From Cyanobacteria bacterium OH_PDB_112 (GTDB lineage: Bacteria > Cyanobacteriota > Vampirovibrionia > Gastranaerophilales > CAJFVJ01), in assembly GCA_023457295.1 (NCBI GenBank), contig JAEWLZ010000240.1, positions 1 through 9,744 on the forward strand: a stretch of DNA of 9,744 nucleotides, read 5' to 3'. Shown one piece after another: positions 1-6,887 of this stretch; the first letter of the stretch is position 1; every line of letters starts with the position of its first letter. The notes under the pieces are model-generated. The model was not told the origin of the DNA. It was given only the letters and a program-made list of their open reading frames with translations, and did not search any database. The position numbers were made by a program, and so were the translations under genes.

Positions 1-36
1 GTAAAAAACGTTCTTTAATGGTTTTTTGGATGCCAT
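1..36 (-). CDS. Possible 5' end of a gene leaving the window on the left
   Basis: On the minus strand an ATG at 36-34 opens a reading frame of 12 codons (MASKKPLKNVFY) that runs off the window edge. The basic N-terminus is plausible for a real protein, and the palindrome and promoter-like boxes between it and uppS fit a divergent pair. Against it, I see no good Shine-Dalgarno motif just upstream of this ATG, and twelve codons are too few to name a family. The first bases could equally be non-coding. Treat it as a pointer to look at the flanking sequence. Confidence 0.25.
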   Translation of the reverse strand, partial: MASKKPLKNVFY

Positions 37-78
37 AAAGAGTATTTGTTTCTCTATATAAGATATATAAAATTAAAA

Positions 79-84
79 TTTCAA
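79..84 (-). promoter_or_regulatory. Possible -35 box of a leftward promoter
   Basis: Read on the minus strand this is TTGAAA, a five-of-six match to TTGACA. About 18 bases further along the minus strand lies TATATA, a four-of-six match to a -10 box. It would drive the possible gene starting at position 36. The region is very AT-rich, so chance matches are likely and the call is weak. Confidence 0.25.
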
Positions 85-87
85 TCA

Positions 88-105
88 TATGATAAGTTTA
101 TCATA
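88..105. promoter_or_regulatory. 18-bp palindrome, candidate operator
   Basis: Arms TATGATAA (88-95) and TTATCATA (98-105) are perfect reverse complements around a 2-base centre, GT. A symmetric site of this size fits binding by a dimeric helix-turn-helix regulator. It lies upstream of the rightward uppS promoter and immediately upstream of the possible leftward -35 box, so it could control either. It is not followed by a T-run, so it does not look like a terminator. The regulator is unknown, and the site consists mostly of A and T. Confidence 0.35.
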
Positions 106-127
106 AGATATGCTTTTAGTATTTCAA

Positions 128-157
128 TTTACTTGATTTTTTTATTTGTTCTATAAT
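128..157 (+). promoter_or_regulatory. Sigma-70-type promoter for uppS-rdgB
   Basis: A perfect -10 hexamer TATAAT occupies 152-157. A TTTACT element at 128-133 (four of six against TTGACA) precedes it with an 18-base spacer. Transcription would start near 163-165, about 25 bases before the uppS ATG. The alternative TTGATT at 133-138 is closer to the -35 consensus but leaves only 13 bases of spacing. Position directly in front of the first gene of a two-gene unit supports the call. Confidence 0.5.
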
Positions 158-189
158 GAATTATGGTTTATGATATCAGGGATTAGAGA

Positions 190-945
190 ATGCTGAAAAC
201 AAAAAAAGTGAACAAACCTCAGAGCTATTCAATAAAAGAAATTGTAGAAAAATCAGAACTCAAACATATTGCAATAATTATGGATGGTAACCGCAGATGG
301 GCAAAATTGCATGGGCTTCCTAGTGCTGCAGGACATAAAAAAGGTGCGGATGCCCTCAAAAAAACTCTTACAGATGCTCAAGAATTGGGTATAAAATATA
401 TAACTGTTTATGCGTTTTCTTCCGAAAATTGGAATAGAAGCGAAGAAGAAGTTTCTCTTTTAATGAATCTGATGTATGAAACTTTAAAAAAAGAACTAAA
501 GGAAATGCTTAAAAAGAATATTAGGGTCCGAGCTATCGGTGATTTGACACAGCTTAGTCCAAAATTGAGAAAAATTCTTGAGGATGCAAAAGAAAAAAGT
601 GTAAATAATACAGGGATTAATTTCCAAATAGCAATAAATTACGGCGGACAAAATGAAATTTTGCATGCAGTTCAAAAAATTGCCGAAAAAGTTGAAAAAG
701 GCGAAATGAAACCGAACGAAATAACTAAAGAGACTATAAGTGACAATCTTTATACAGCAGGTATTCCCGAACCTGATATTCTTGTCAGAACAGGTGGGGA
801 ACAGAGAGTTAGCAACTATCTTCTATGGCAGATTGCGTATAGTGAGTTTTATGTCACTAATAAATATTGGCCGGAATTTGACCTTGAAGAACTTGAAAAT
901 GTAGTTAAAGAATTTGCGCGCCGTTCAAGACGTTTTGGTGTATAA
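190..945 (+). CDS. uppS: Isoprenyl transferase (undecaprenyl diphosphate synthase family)
   Basis: A cis-prenyltransferase that condenses isopentenyl diphosphate units onto farnesyl diphosphate to give undecaprenyl diphosphate, the lipid carrier for peptidoglycan and other wall polymers. It is cytosolic and associates with the membrane. All family signatures are visible: IAIIMDGNRRWAK at 27-39 with the catalytic/Mg-binding Asp32, GHKKGAD shortly after, YAFSSENW in the middle, and near the C-terminus RTGGEQRVSNYLLWQ, which holds the Arg and Glu residues for diphosphate binding and Mg. The 251 residues match the usual 230-260. The ATG at 190 is preceded by AGGG (178-181) at about 8 bases and leaves about 25 residues before the first motif, which is normal. 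rdgB follows one base after the stop, so the two are probably co-transcribed. cdsA and dxr, common neighbours of uppS in other bacteria, are absent here. Confidence 0.96.
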   Translation: MLKTKKVNKPQSYSIKEIVEKSELKHIAIIMDGNRRWAKLHGLPSAAGHKKGADALKKTLTDAQELGIKYITVYAFSSENWNRSEEEVSLLMNLMYETLKKELKEMLKKNIRVRAIGDLTQLSPKLRKILEDAKEKSVNNTGINFQIAINYGGQNEILHAVQKIAEKVEKGEMKPNEITKETISDNLYTAGIPEPDILVRTGGEQRVSNYLLWQIAYSEFYVTNKYWPEFDLEELENVVKEFARRSRRFGV

Positions 946-946
946 A

Positions 947-1516
947 ATGCAAAAAATAGTTCTTGCGACCCAAAACCCCAATAAAGTTAAAGAGATGCAG
1001 GCTGTTTTAAAAGACTTTGATATAGAAATAATTAGTCCGCCTTTAGGATTTGATCCGATAGAAGATGGCGAAACATTTTTTGATAATTCTTTAATAAAAG
1101 CAAAAGCTGCTGCAAAACTTATGAATTTGCCCGCACTCGCCGATGATTCCGGTTTGCAGATAGACGCACTCGGTGGAGATCCTGGTGTTATGTCCGCCAG
1201 ATGGGATGAAACAAATGATAAAAGAATCGAAAAAGCGATAAGTTCTTTAAAAAATATTTCAAACCGCGGAGCACAATTTGTTTGTGTGATGACACTTGTG
1301 AATTCTGACGGAGAGCTACTCTATACCACAGAAGGAATTTGTAGGGGTGAAATCCTTGAAGGTCAAAAAGGTACGAACGGTTTTGGTTACGACCCGATAT
1401 TTTGGATTCCTACGCTTCAAAAAACTATGGCAGAATTGACGATGGATGAAAAAAATCAGATTTCGCACCGCTCGATTGCACTCAAGGCTATGATAGAGTT
1501 TTTAAATAAACATTAA
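947..1516 (+). CDS. rdgB: XTP/dITP diphosphatase (RdgB/HAM1 family)
   Basis: A house-cleaning nucleotide pyrophosphatase that hydrolyses non-canonical purine triphosphates (dITP, XTP, ITP) to monophosphate and diphosphate, keeping deaminated bases out of DNA and RNA. The 189-residue product has the Ham1 signatures: LATQNPNKVKEM at 6-17 with the T-x-N-x-x-K substrate motif (Thr8, Asn10, Lys13), LADDSGLQIDAL at 64-75 with the catalytic/metal Asp66-Asp67, GFGYDP at 145-150 and SHRS at 173-176. Length matches the family. I chose the ATG at 947 because the longer reading from TTG at 914 runs through the end of uppS and adds 11 residues not typical of the family. No clear Shine-Dalgarno motif is seen, and start and uppS stop are one base apart, so translation is probably coupled. 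Its TAA overlaps the stop of the convergent gene on the other strand. Confidence 0.95.
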   Translation: MQKIVLATQNPNKVKEMQAVLKDFDIEIISPPLGFDPIEDGETFFDNSLIKAKAAAKLMNLPALADDSGLQIDALGGDPGVMSARWDETNDKRIEKAISSLKNISNRGAQFVCVMTLVNSDGELLYTTEGICRGEILEGQKGTNGFGYDPIFWIPTLQKTMAELTMDEKNQISHRSIALKAMIEFLNKH

Positions 1517-1857
1517 TTGATTTTTACAGGCTTTCCCGAAAATACATCAACAGCAAGTTTTGCAGTTTTTATAAGAGTTTTTTCAAGATCCTCGATAGTA
1601 TCGCCGGTAAAATCAATCATTTTTTTCCTTATTTCAACTCTTGGCATTTTTCTGAATAAGTGTTTAACCTTTTCTAAACGTGTCTTGTTTGCTTCGGATA
1701 CAATAGCACTGCACAAATAGGTATCAGCAGGTTCGGGTTTTTTAGTATGAGAATGAGTTACTTTTAATTTAATATCATATTCCGATTTTAAATCAGCTAA
1801 CCCGATTTTTGCAAAATTTTTAGCGGTTGATATAATATTAAGCTCAAAAGTTCTCAT
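1513..1857 (-). CDS. Small basic protein of unknown function, last gene of minus-strand operon
   Basis: I do not recognise this 114-residue protein. It is Lys-rich, with no signal peptide or membrane segment. It contains a His-rich turn (THSHTKK, 34-40), a single Cys49 and a basic stretch near 59-80 (KTRLEKVKHLFRKMPR and following). Predicted character is mixed beta and alpha, with a helical C-terminal third around 86-107. The ATG at 1857 is preceded by AAGGA about 6-7 bases upstream on its strand, a good ribosome binding site that makes this a real gene rather than a shadow. It starts 39 bases after the SNF2 helicase stop and is probably co-transcribed with it. Its TAA overlaps the TAA of rdgB on the opposite strand. 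A nucleic-acid-binding role is conceivable from charge alone, but that is a guess. Confidence 0.75.
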   Translation of the reverse strand: MRTFELNIISTAKNFAKIGLADLKSEYDIKLKVTHSHTKKPEPADTYLCSAIVSEANKTRLEKVKHLFRKMPRVEIRKKMIDFTGDTIEDLEKTLIKTAKLAVDVFSGKPVKIN

Positions 1858-1896
1858 TATTGTTTCCTTGTTATTTTTTCTAAGTTTAGTGCAAGT

Positions 1897-4800
1897 TTAA
1901 ATCGTAAGCGAGAAAATTTCAAGGATTTCCTTATCAGAAAGTTCTGTTATATTTTGTTCGCCAGAGAACAATGACATATCAACCAGTTCTGTTTTTGCTT
2001 TTAGCATATCGTCAATCTTTTCTTCGAAAGTACCCATTGTAATTAAACGGTGAACCATGATATTTTTGTCCTGACCAATACGATAAGTTCTGTCCGTCGC
2101 CTGATTCTCCACGGCCGGATTCCACCATAAGTCATAGTGAATTACATTTGTTGCCGCTGTCAAATTAAGCCCTGTTCCGCCTGCTTTCAACGACAAAATC
2201 ATCAGTTTTTTATCATCATTTGTCTGAAAATCGTCTATGTACTCTTCTCTTTTATTTCGAGGCAGCGAACCGTGGAAAAATATAGGTTCAATATTAAATT
2301 CTTCATGAACAACTTTATTGAGAATTTCGCCCATTTCCTTATATTGAGAGAAAAGAAGCGCTTTTTCATCATTAAGGAAAATATTTCGCAAAACTTCAAT
2401 AGTATGAGCCATTTTACCGGATTCTTCGATTTTTACGGTTTTTGATTTGGTGTAATGCGCAGGGTGATTACAAATTTGTTTCAAAGATGTAATCAATTTC
2501 AAAATATTTCCGCGTCGAGTTATACCCGATGAAGATTGAACAGCTTTCATTGTTGATTCAAGAGTTTTTTCATATAAAGCCGCTTGTTCTTTAGACAAAT
2601 AACAATAATCATCAAGAACCATTTTGTCAGGTAAATCATCTATAATAGATTTGTCTGTTTTTAAGCGGCGCAATATGAATGGTGATGTGGCTTTTTTAAG
2701 TCTTTGCGCGGCTTCAATATCTTTTTCTTTTTCTATTTGGTTAGAATAAAGTTTTTGGAAATCATTCAAACCACCTAAATATCCTTTATTAACAAAATCA
2801 AAAATACTCCAAAGTTCGCTCAGCCTGTTTTCTATCGGAGTACCTGTCATAGCTATACAGTGAGGTGTTTTTAGCGATTTTACCGCTACTGTTTGCGCTG
2901 TTGTAGGGTTTTTGATATTTTGTGCTTCATCGATTACTACTATTGACCATTCATGTTCTAGAAGGTCTTTAATTTCCATACGCAAAATCGAATAAGTTGT
3001 AATAATCATATCAGCGCTGAAATCGAGTTCTCTATCCAACCCATGATACATACAAGTTTTTATGGATGGAGCAAATTTTTTGCATTCTTTAACCCAATTA
3101 CCGGCAAGAGTAGTCGGAACAACGCAAAGAATCGGATGATTCAGGCTGCCTTCTTCTTTAAGTTTGAGTACCAAACTTAAAACCTGTATGGTTTTACCTA
3201 AACCCATATCATCAGCTATACAAGAGCCGAAGCCTTTTTTGCAGTTGGAATACAGCCATTTATATCCGTTTACCTGATAAGGTCTTAAAGTCCCTGTCAA
3301 GTTATCGGGAATATCAATGTCTTGTATATTAATAATATTTTTTATCGCTTTTTCAAAAGCTTCATCATAGTCAAATTCAAAACCGTTCAGCTGTCGTGTT
3401 AACGCTCCGTGTAACAATTTAACATTGCTCATTTCAATTTTGTCTACCGAGTTTAATTTTTTTATTAAATCTTTTACATCATCAGGATTTAGCAAAATGT
3501 ATTTATCTTTATACATGATAAGTTTTTGGGCATTTTTTGTTAGTTCTAAAAATTCTTCTTTAGAAATACTTTCATCTCCCAATGCAATCTCATATGAAAA
3601 ATCCATAATTTCATCAAGTGAAAAAGTACCTACAGCTTTGTTTGTGAAATTTTCTATAAGGTCAAAACCACCTTTTGTATAAGCTCTTATTACTGCTTTT
3701 GGCACTACAATATTTTTAAGAGTTTGAGGGATGAGAACATTTATATCAATCTTTTCCAAAATAGTACTCAGTTGAGAAATAACTATTAAAAGCTCGCTCA
3801 TAGAAAGGAATATTGGCATTTTGCCTTCAGAGAAAGCATATCTGTAAAGCGGTTCAAAATAAGCGCCCGCAAGATAAAGCTGGTCTGAAATTTCTTTTTT
3901 TATTCCTTCTTTTTTTTCATTAGGATCTATAAAAAGTTCTGAAAACTCCATTATAGGCACATCAGGACTTTTTGAATCTACTATATCTATACATATAGAA
4001 AATTCGCTTTGAGAAACTTCTTCTATTCTTATAAGAGGTCTATATCTGAAACGTCTTGTGGCAATTGAATCGAACCAAACTTTCAAACTTTTGGCAATAT
4101 TGGCTTCGTTTTTAGAAGTTCTGAAAGGCTGATTTTTAACAAAATAATTTAAAACCGGATTAATTTTGAAAACAGCACCTTTAATGAAAATGAACTTGTA
4201 TACTACATAATTTACAAAGTAATCTAGAAATTCTGTTGCAAACTCTTTGCCGTAAAGATTTTCAGCTTCAAAAGCAAAATTTTCAGGCATAAGAAGTTTT
4301 TGCGCATTAATAAGTTCTTCTATTTGTTCATTTAAATTTAAAAATTTATATTTTATTGAAAATTCATTACCATTTTCAATTACATATGGTCTAAAATAAA
4401 GATTTTTCACTAATTCTTTTGCAAGTAGTGATGTATAATTCAAAAATTTTGCAGAAGGAGTGAAAATATCTTCTTCGCCAAGTTTTGACAAATTAAGGAA
4501 ATAATCAAAAATTATATCAACTGAAACTTCAATTCCTGCTTCTTGTCTCCATACAAAATTACCGTCTACACAAACAGGAATTTTACGGACCTCTGTTTTA
4601 TAGCGGTACAAAGAACCTTTGGATTTTAAATAAAAAGAAAAATTGTTAGATGGTGATACAAAAGCTTTTAAAGTACCTTTTGCATCTTTGTAAAAATAAT
4701 AATCCGTATTTCTTATAGGTGCTATATTTTCGTTGAAAGCAATCCCTTCGAATTCTTCATCAATTTTTTCATATATAGAAAGTAGCTCTAATTTGAAATT

Positions 4801-5403
4801 TTTGCGCGGGAAAAATTCAGGATTGTCGGGCAATAGCTCAAACATGCTGTCAATGTCAACTTTATCCAAAACAATTGATGGGATAGTTTCCAAACCTTTA
4901 CAAGAATTTTCTTTAATATCTGTGTCAGGTAAGTTGCAGGCTTCCATAACGGCATCTTGATCTACTGCTCGTAAATCAAATAAAATCATAGGATGCTTGT
5001 CTAAATCTTCTGCAATAGCGCTTACAACAGCATAAAAGAGGCTTTTGTCTATTTTTATATTGGATTTCATTACAAATTCTTGCTGTGTTTGCGGGACAAG
5101 TTTTATTCCCAAGGCTTCAAGTGATTGCAATACAGATAAATTAAGATTTCGAAGTCCTAAAAAAGTTTTAAGAAGTGGTTGTCTTTTGATAATTTCCACA
5201 AAATTATTCATTTCTTTTGTGGAAATAGGACGGAAAGTTACTTTTACCTCGTATTCTTTTTCATCTTTTTCCAAAAGCAAAGTGGCTCTGCAAGTTTCGT
5301 AAGATGTATTTTTTACGATAAAATCCGTAAATATTTCACTCTCTTTTTTAATAAAAAGAGGTATTACTTTTGATAAAAAATATTTTCCGCTATTTGTTTT
5401 CAT
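1897..5403 (-). CDS. SNF2-family DEAD/DEAH-box helicase with a long unassigned N-terminal region
   Basis: A 1168-residue SWI2/SNF2 (superfamily 2) ATPase, expected to translocate on double-stranded DNA and remodel DNA-protein complexes. The ATPase core occupies the last 460 residues: RPYQVNGYKWL near 707-717, Walker A DDMGLGKT ending near 738 (Lys737), Walker B DEAQ at 825-828, motif III MTGTPIENRLSELW shortly after, a C-terminal helicase lobe with GGTGLNLT, and motif VI ending in RIGQ at 1108-1111 with arginines 1105 and 1108. The first 700 residues have no SWIM-type CxCx(n)CxH zinc finger that I can see, although many bacterial SNF2 proteins carry one there. This part may correspond to the SNF2-associated N-terminal region of Firmicutes-type proteins, but I cannot assign it. 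I prefer the ATG at 5403; a TTG at 5415 would add four residues. The start lies 14 bases inside the upstream peptidase gene, so translation is probably coupled. The 1172-residue reading differs only in that start. Confidence 0.9.
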   Translation of the reverse strand: MKTNSGKYFLSKVIPLFIKKESEIFTDFIVKNTSYETCRATLLLEKDEKEYEVKVTFRPISTKEMNNFVEIIKRQPLLKTFLGLRNLNLSVLQSLEALGIKLVPQTQQEFVMKSNIKIDKSLFYAVVSAIAEDLDKHPMILFDLRAVDQDAVMEACNLPDTDIKENSCKGLETIPSIVLDKVDIDSMFELLPDNPEFFPRKNFKLELLSIYEKIDEEFEGIAFNENIAPIRNTDYYFYKDAKGTLKAFVSPSNNFSFYLKSKGSLYRYKTEVRKIPVCVDGNFVWRQEAGIEVSVDIIFDYFLNLSKLGEEDIFTPSAKFLNYTSLLAKELVKNLYFRPYVIENGNEFSIKYKFLNLNEQIEELINAQKLLMPENFAFEAENLYGKEFATEFLDYFVNYVVYKFIFIKGAVFKINPVLNYFVKNQPFRTSKNEANIAKSLKVWFDSIATRRFRYRPLIRIEEVSQSEFSICIDIVDSKSPDVPIMEFSELFIDPNEKKEGIKKEISDQLYLAGAYFEPLYRYAFSEGKMPIFLSMSELLIVISQLSTILEKIDINVLIPQTLKNIVVPKAVIRAYTKGGFDLIENFTNKAVGTFSLDEIMDFSYEIALGDESISKEEFLELTKNAQKLIMYKDKYILLNPDDVKDLIKKLNSVDKIEMSNVKLLHGALTRQLNGFEFDYDEAFEKAIKNIINIQDIDIPDNLTGTLRPYQVNGYKWLYSNCKKGFGSCIADDMGLGKTIQVLSLVLKLKEEGSLNHPILCVVPTTLAGNWVKECKKFAPSIKTCMYHGLDRELDFSADMIITTYSILRMEIKDLLEHEWSIVVIDEAQNIKNPTTAQTVAVKSLKTPHCIAMTGTPIENRLSELWSIFDFVNKGYLGGLNDFQKLYSNQIEKEKDIEAAQRLKKATSPFILRRLKTDKSIIDDLPDKMVLDDYCYLSKEQAALYEKTLESTMKAVQSSSGITRRGNILKLITSLKQICNHPAHYTKSKTVKIEESGKMAHTIEVLRNIFLNDEKALLFSQYKEMGEILNKVVHEEFNIEPIFFHGSLPRNKREEYIDDFQTNDDKKLMILSLKAGGTGLNLTAATNVIHYDLWWNPAVENQATDRTYRIGQDKNIMVHRLITMGTFEEKIDDMLKAKTELVDMSLFSGEQNITELSDKEILEIFSLTI

Positions 5404-6688
5404 TATGCTTTGCAAATTCCAAAATTATTTCTCTAATCCAATTTCTACCCGACACTAAAGATTGCCAATCCAAACTTTCATCAGATGAGTGCATATTATA
5501 AATATTAGCAATTCCTAAAAGAAGTGGCAAGAATGTTTCTTTTTTTGAATTCATTTTTTCATTAGAAAGTACATGCGTTTCTGCTCCTGCATGGAAACTG
5601 GATATTTTATAATTTATATCGGCACTCACAGCAGCTTTTCTCACAAGTTCTTCCAGTGTTTTATCTTCTGATTCTACAAAAGGTTTTAGATGTTTTTTTA
5701 TTATCATTTCGATTTTTATTCTGCGTTCATACTTTGATATAAGCATATCAATAGATTTTTGAATTTTTTGTATAAGCTCTTTTTCTGCTTTAGGATCAGA
5801 ACTTCTTAAAGAATACGTGCCGTAAGCTTCTTGCGCAATTATATTTGTCATGGAATTTCTGGAAATAAAAGGCATTATATTTTCTGTTCTTAATTCTTCG
5901 GGAAGTTTTTTAGGTTTTTCTTCAAATAAATCTTTTATTTTTTCTCCAAGGAGCATACCTGCACTTCCGCCTACAAAAGATGCCGCGTTTATTGAAGTAA
6001 TTACTCCGGTATCATCTTTTTTATAGACTCCCTGAGGGATTGAAGAATCTAGTTCCGCCAAAACTTTAAGAGCGTTTATACGAGTTGTATCAGCTATATC
6101 AATGCCGGAATGCCCGCCTTTTCCATCAGAAACTTTTATAAAGATATTTGTATAACCTGCTCCGGAATGGTCGATAACACCTAGACTTTCACCATCGAGA
6201 ATAAGGGCATACTTTGAAGAAATTTTTGATGTGTCAAGGTTTTGAATGCCTGTCATTGAGTGTTCTTCATCTCGGGTAAATGTGATTTCAATAGGTCCAT
6301 GAGGTGTTCTGTTGTAGACATCCGCCATTTCTATCACCACATCAATAATTGCGGCTATTCCTGCCTTATTATCCGCGCCAAGTGTACGTTTTTTGTCAGT
6401 TTCGATAAATTTTCCGTTTAAGACAACATTAACCGGATCTGACCCACCGACTACGTCCATATGGGCTGAAAGTAAAATCGGTTTGACATTTTTGCATTCA
6501 GGACTTGCTGGAATTTTTGCAATGATATTTCCGTAAGAATCAAATTTAGAATCTATATCATGTATAGATAAAATTTCTGAAATTGTTTCAGCGAGTGCTT
6601 GTTCTTTAAACGATGGTGAAGGTATTTCCGCCAGATCTACGAACAAATCAATGACGCGATATTTTTTTCTTATATCTCGTAAATTCAT
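5390..6688 (-). CDS. M20 family zinc metallopeptidase (peptidase T-like)
   Basis: A cytosolic di-zinc peptidase, probably an aminopeptidase acting on small peptides; substrate cannot be read from sequence. In the 432 residues the M20 metal ligands appear in order: SAHMD (His76, with Asp78 assisting), LGADNKAG with bridging Asp106, RDEEHS with general base Glu141 and ligand Glu142, LDGES with Asp165, and NMHSSDE with His400. The lid/dimerisation domain carries GGHSGID (His193). GADNKAG and TRDEE resemble the PepT branch (compare GADDKAG). It is longer than some PepT-like enzymes, with a Lys/Glu-rich insertion around 241-275. There is no signal peptide. The ATG at 6688 has AAGG about 8 bases upstream. 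It is the first gene of the leftward operon and overlaps the SNF2 helicase start by 14 bases. A functional link to the helicase is not obvious. Confidence 0.92.
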   Translation of the reverse strand: MNLRDIRKKYRVIDLFVDLAEIPSPSFKEQALAETISEILSIHDIDSKFDSYGNIIAKIPASPECKNVKPILLSAHMDVVGGSDPVNVVLNGKFIETDKKRTLGADNKAGIAAIIDVVIEMADVYNRTPHGPIEITFTRDEEHSMTGIQNLDTSKISSKYALILDGESLGVIDHSGAGYTNIFIKVSDGKGGHSGIDIADTTRINALKVLAELDSSIPQGVYKKDDTGVITSINAASFVGGSAGMLLGEKIKDLFEEKPKKLPEELRTENIMPFISRNSMTNIIAQEAYGTYSLRSSDPKAEKELIQKIQKSIDMLISKYERRIKIEMIIKKHLKPFVESEDKTLEELVRKAAVSADINYKISSFHAGAETHVLSNEKMNSKKETFLPLLLGIANIYNMHSSDESLDWQSLVSGRNWIREIILEFAKHNENK

Positions 6689-6713
6689 ATTGTGCCTTTT
6701 ATAGAATTTTCAT

Positions 6714-6729
6714 ATTATAATTAATTATA
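6714..6729. promoter_or_regulatory. Divergent intergenic region with overlapping -10-like boxes
   Basis: Between the leftward peptidase gene and the rightward 41-codon gene lie 65 bases. They contain TATAAT on the plus strand (6716-6721) and TATAAT twice on the minus strand (6729-6724 and 6719-6714). No good -35 hexamer stands at 16-18 bases on either strand, so I cannot assign a single promoter. Because genes on both sides start here, some promoter activity in both directions is likely. Confidence 0.3.
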
Positions 6730-6753
6730 GACTAAAGCATGGAGCATAGGCAA

Positions 6754-6879
6754 ATGGAAGAAAAAGAATACTCTTTTAAAATTAAAAAAGGTGATGTAGA
6801 ACTTGAACTAAAATCGACTGATACAAAATTTATCGAAGAACAACTTGAAAAATGGCGTGAAGTTTTGCTTAAAAAATAG
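6754..6879 (+). CDS. 41-residue protein resembling the N-terminal domain of the next gene
   Basis: A short gene encoding 41 residues, beginning MEEKEYSFKIKKG and ending WREVLLKK. Without gaps, residues 6-39 align with residues 4-37 of the following 292-residue protein. About 12 of 34 positions are identical by eye, including the shared Tyr, the Ile-x-Lys, L-E-x-K-S, Asp, and the E-x-x-L-x-x-W pattern. The predicted fold is two beta strands and a helix. The ATG at 6754 has GGAG at 6741-6744, nine bases upstream; an in-frame ATG at 6739 would add five residues but has no such site. It ends 8 bases before the TTG start of the next gene, and its stop overlaps that gene's ribosome binding site, so the two look co-expressed. 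It may be a stand-alone partner or competitor of the larger protein. Function is unknown. Confidence 0.65.
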   Translation: MEEKEYSFKIKKGDVELELKSTDTKFIEEQLEKWREVLLKK

Positions 6880-6887
6880 AGGGTCCT

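Noticed and set aside
914..946. Longer rdgB start at TTG 914
   Set aside because: The extra 11 residues come from the end of uppS read in another frame and precede the normal Ham1 N-terminus; ATG 947 fits the family.
1517..1720. Open frame of 67 codons on the plus strand after rdgB
   Set aside because: It is antisense to the 114-residue gene, which has a good ribosome binding site, and its composition looks like a reverse-strand shadow.
2137..5373. Several plus-strand frames of 64-102 codons opposite the SNF2 helicase
   Set aside because: All are antisense to a long frame with intact ATPase motifs, and their Ser/Phe-rich products are typical of reverse-strand reading.
5390..6688. The M20 peptidase as the leader peptidase of the RiPP cassette
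   Set aside because: It belongs to a separate operon on the other strand with the SNF2 helicase, and M20 enzymes of this kind act on small peptides; nothing in the sequence links it to the precursor.
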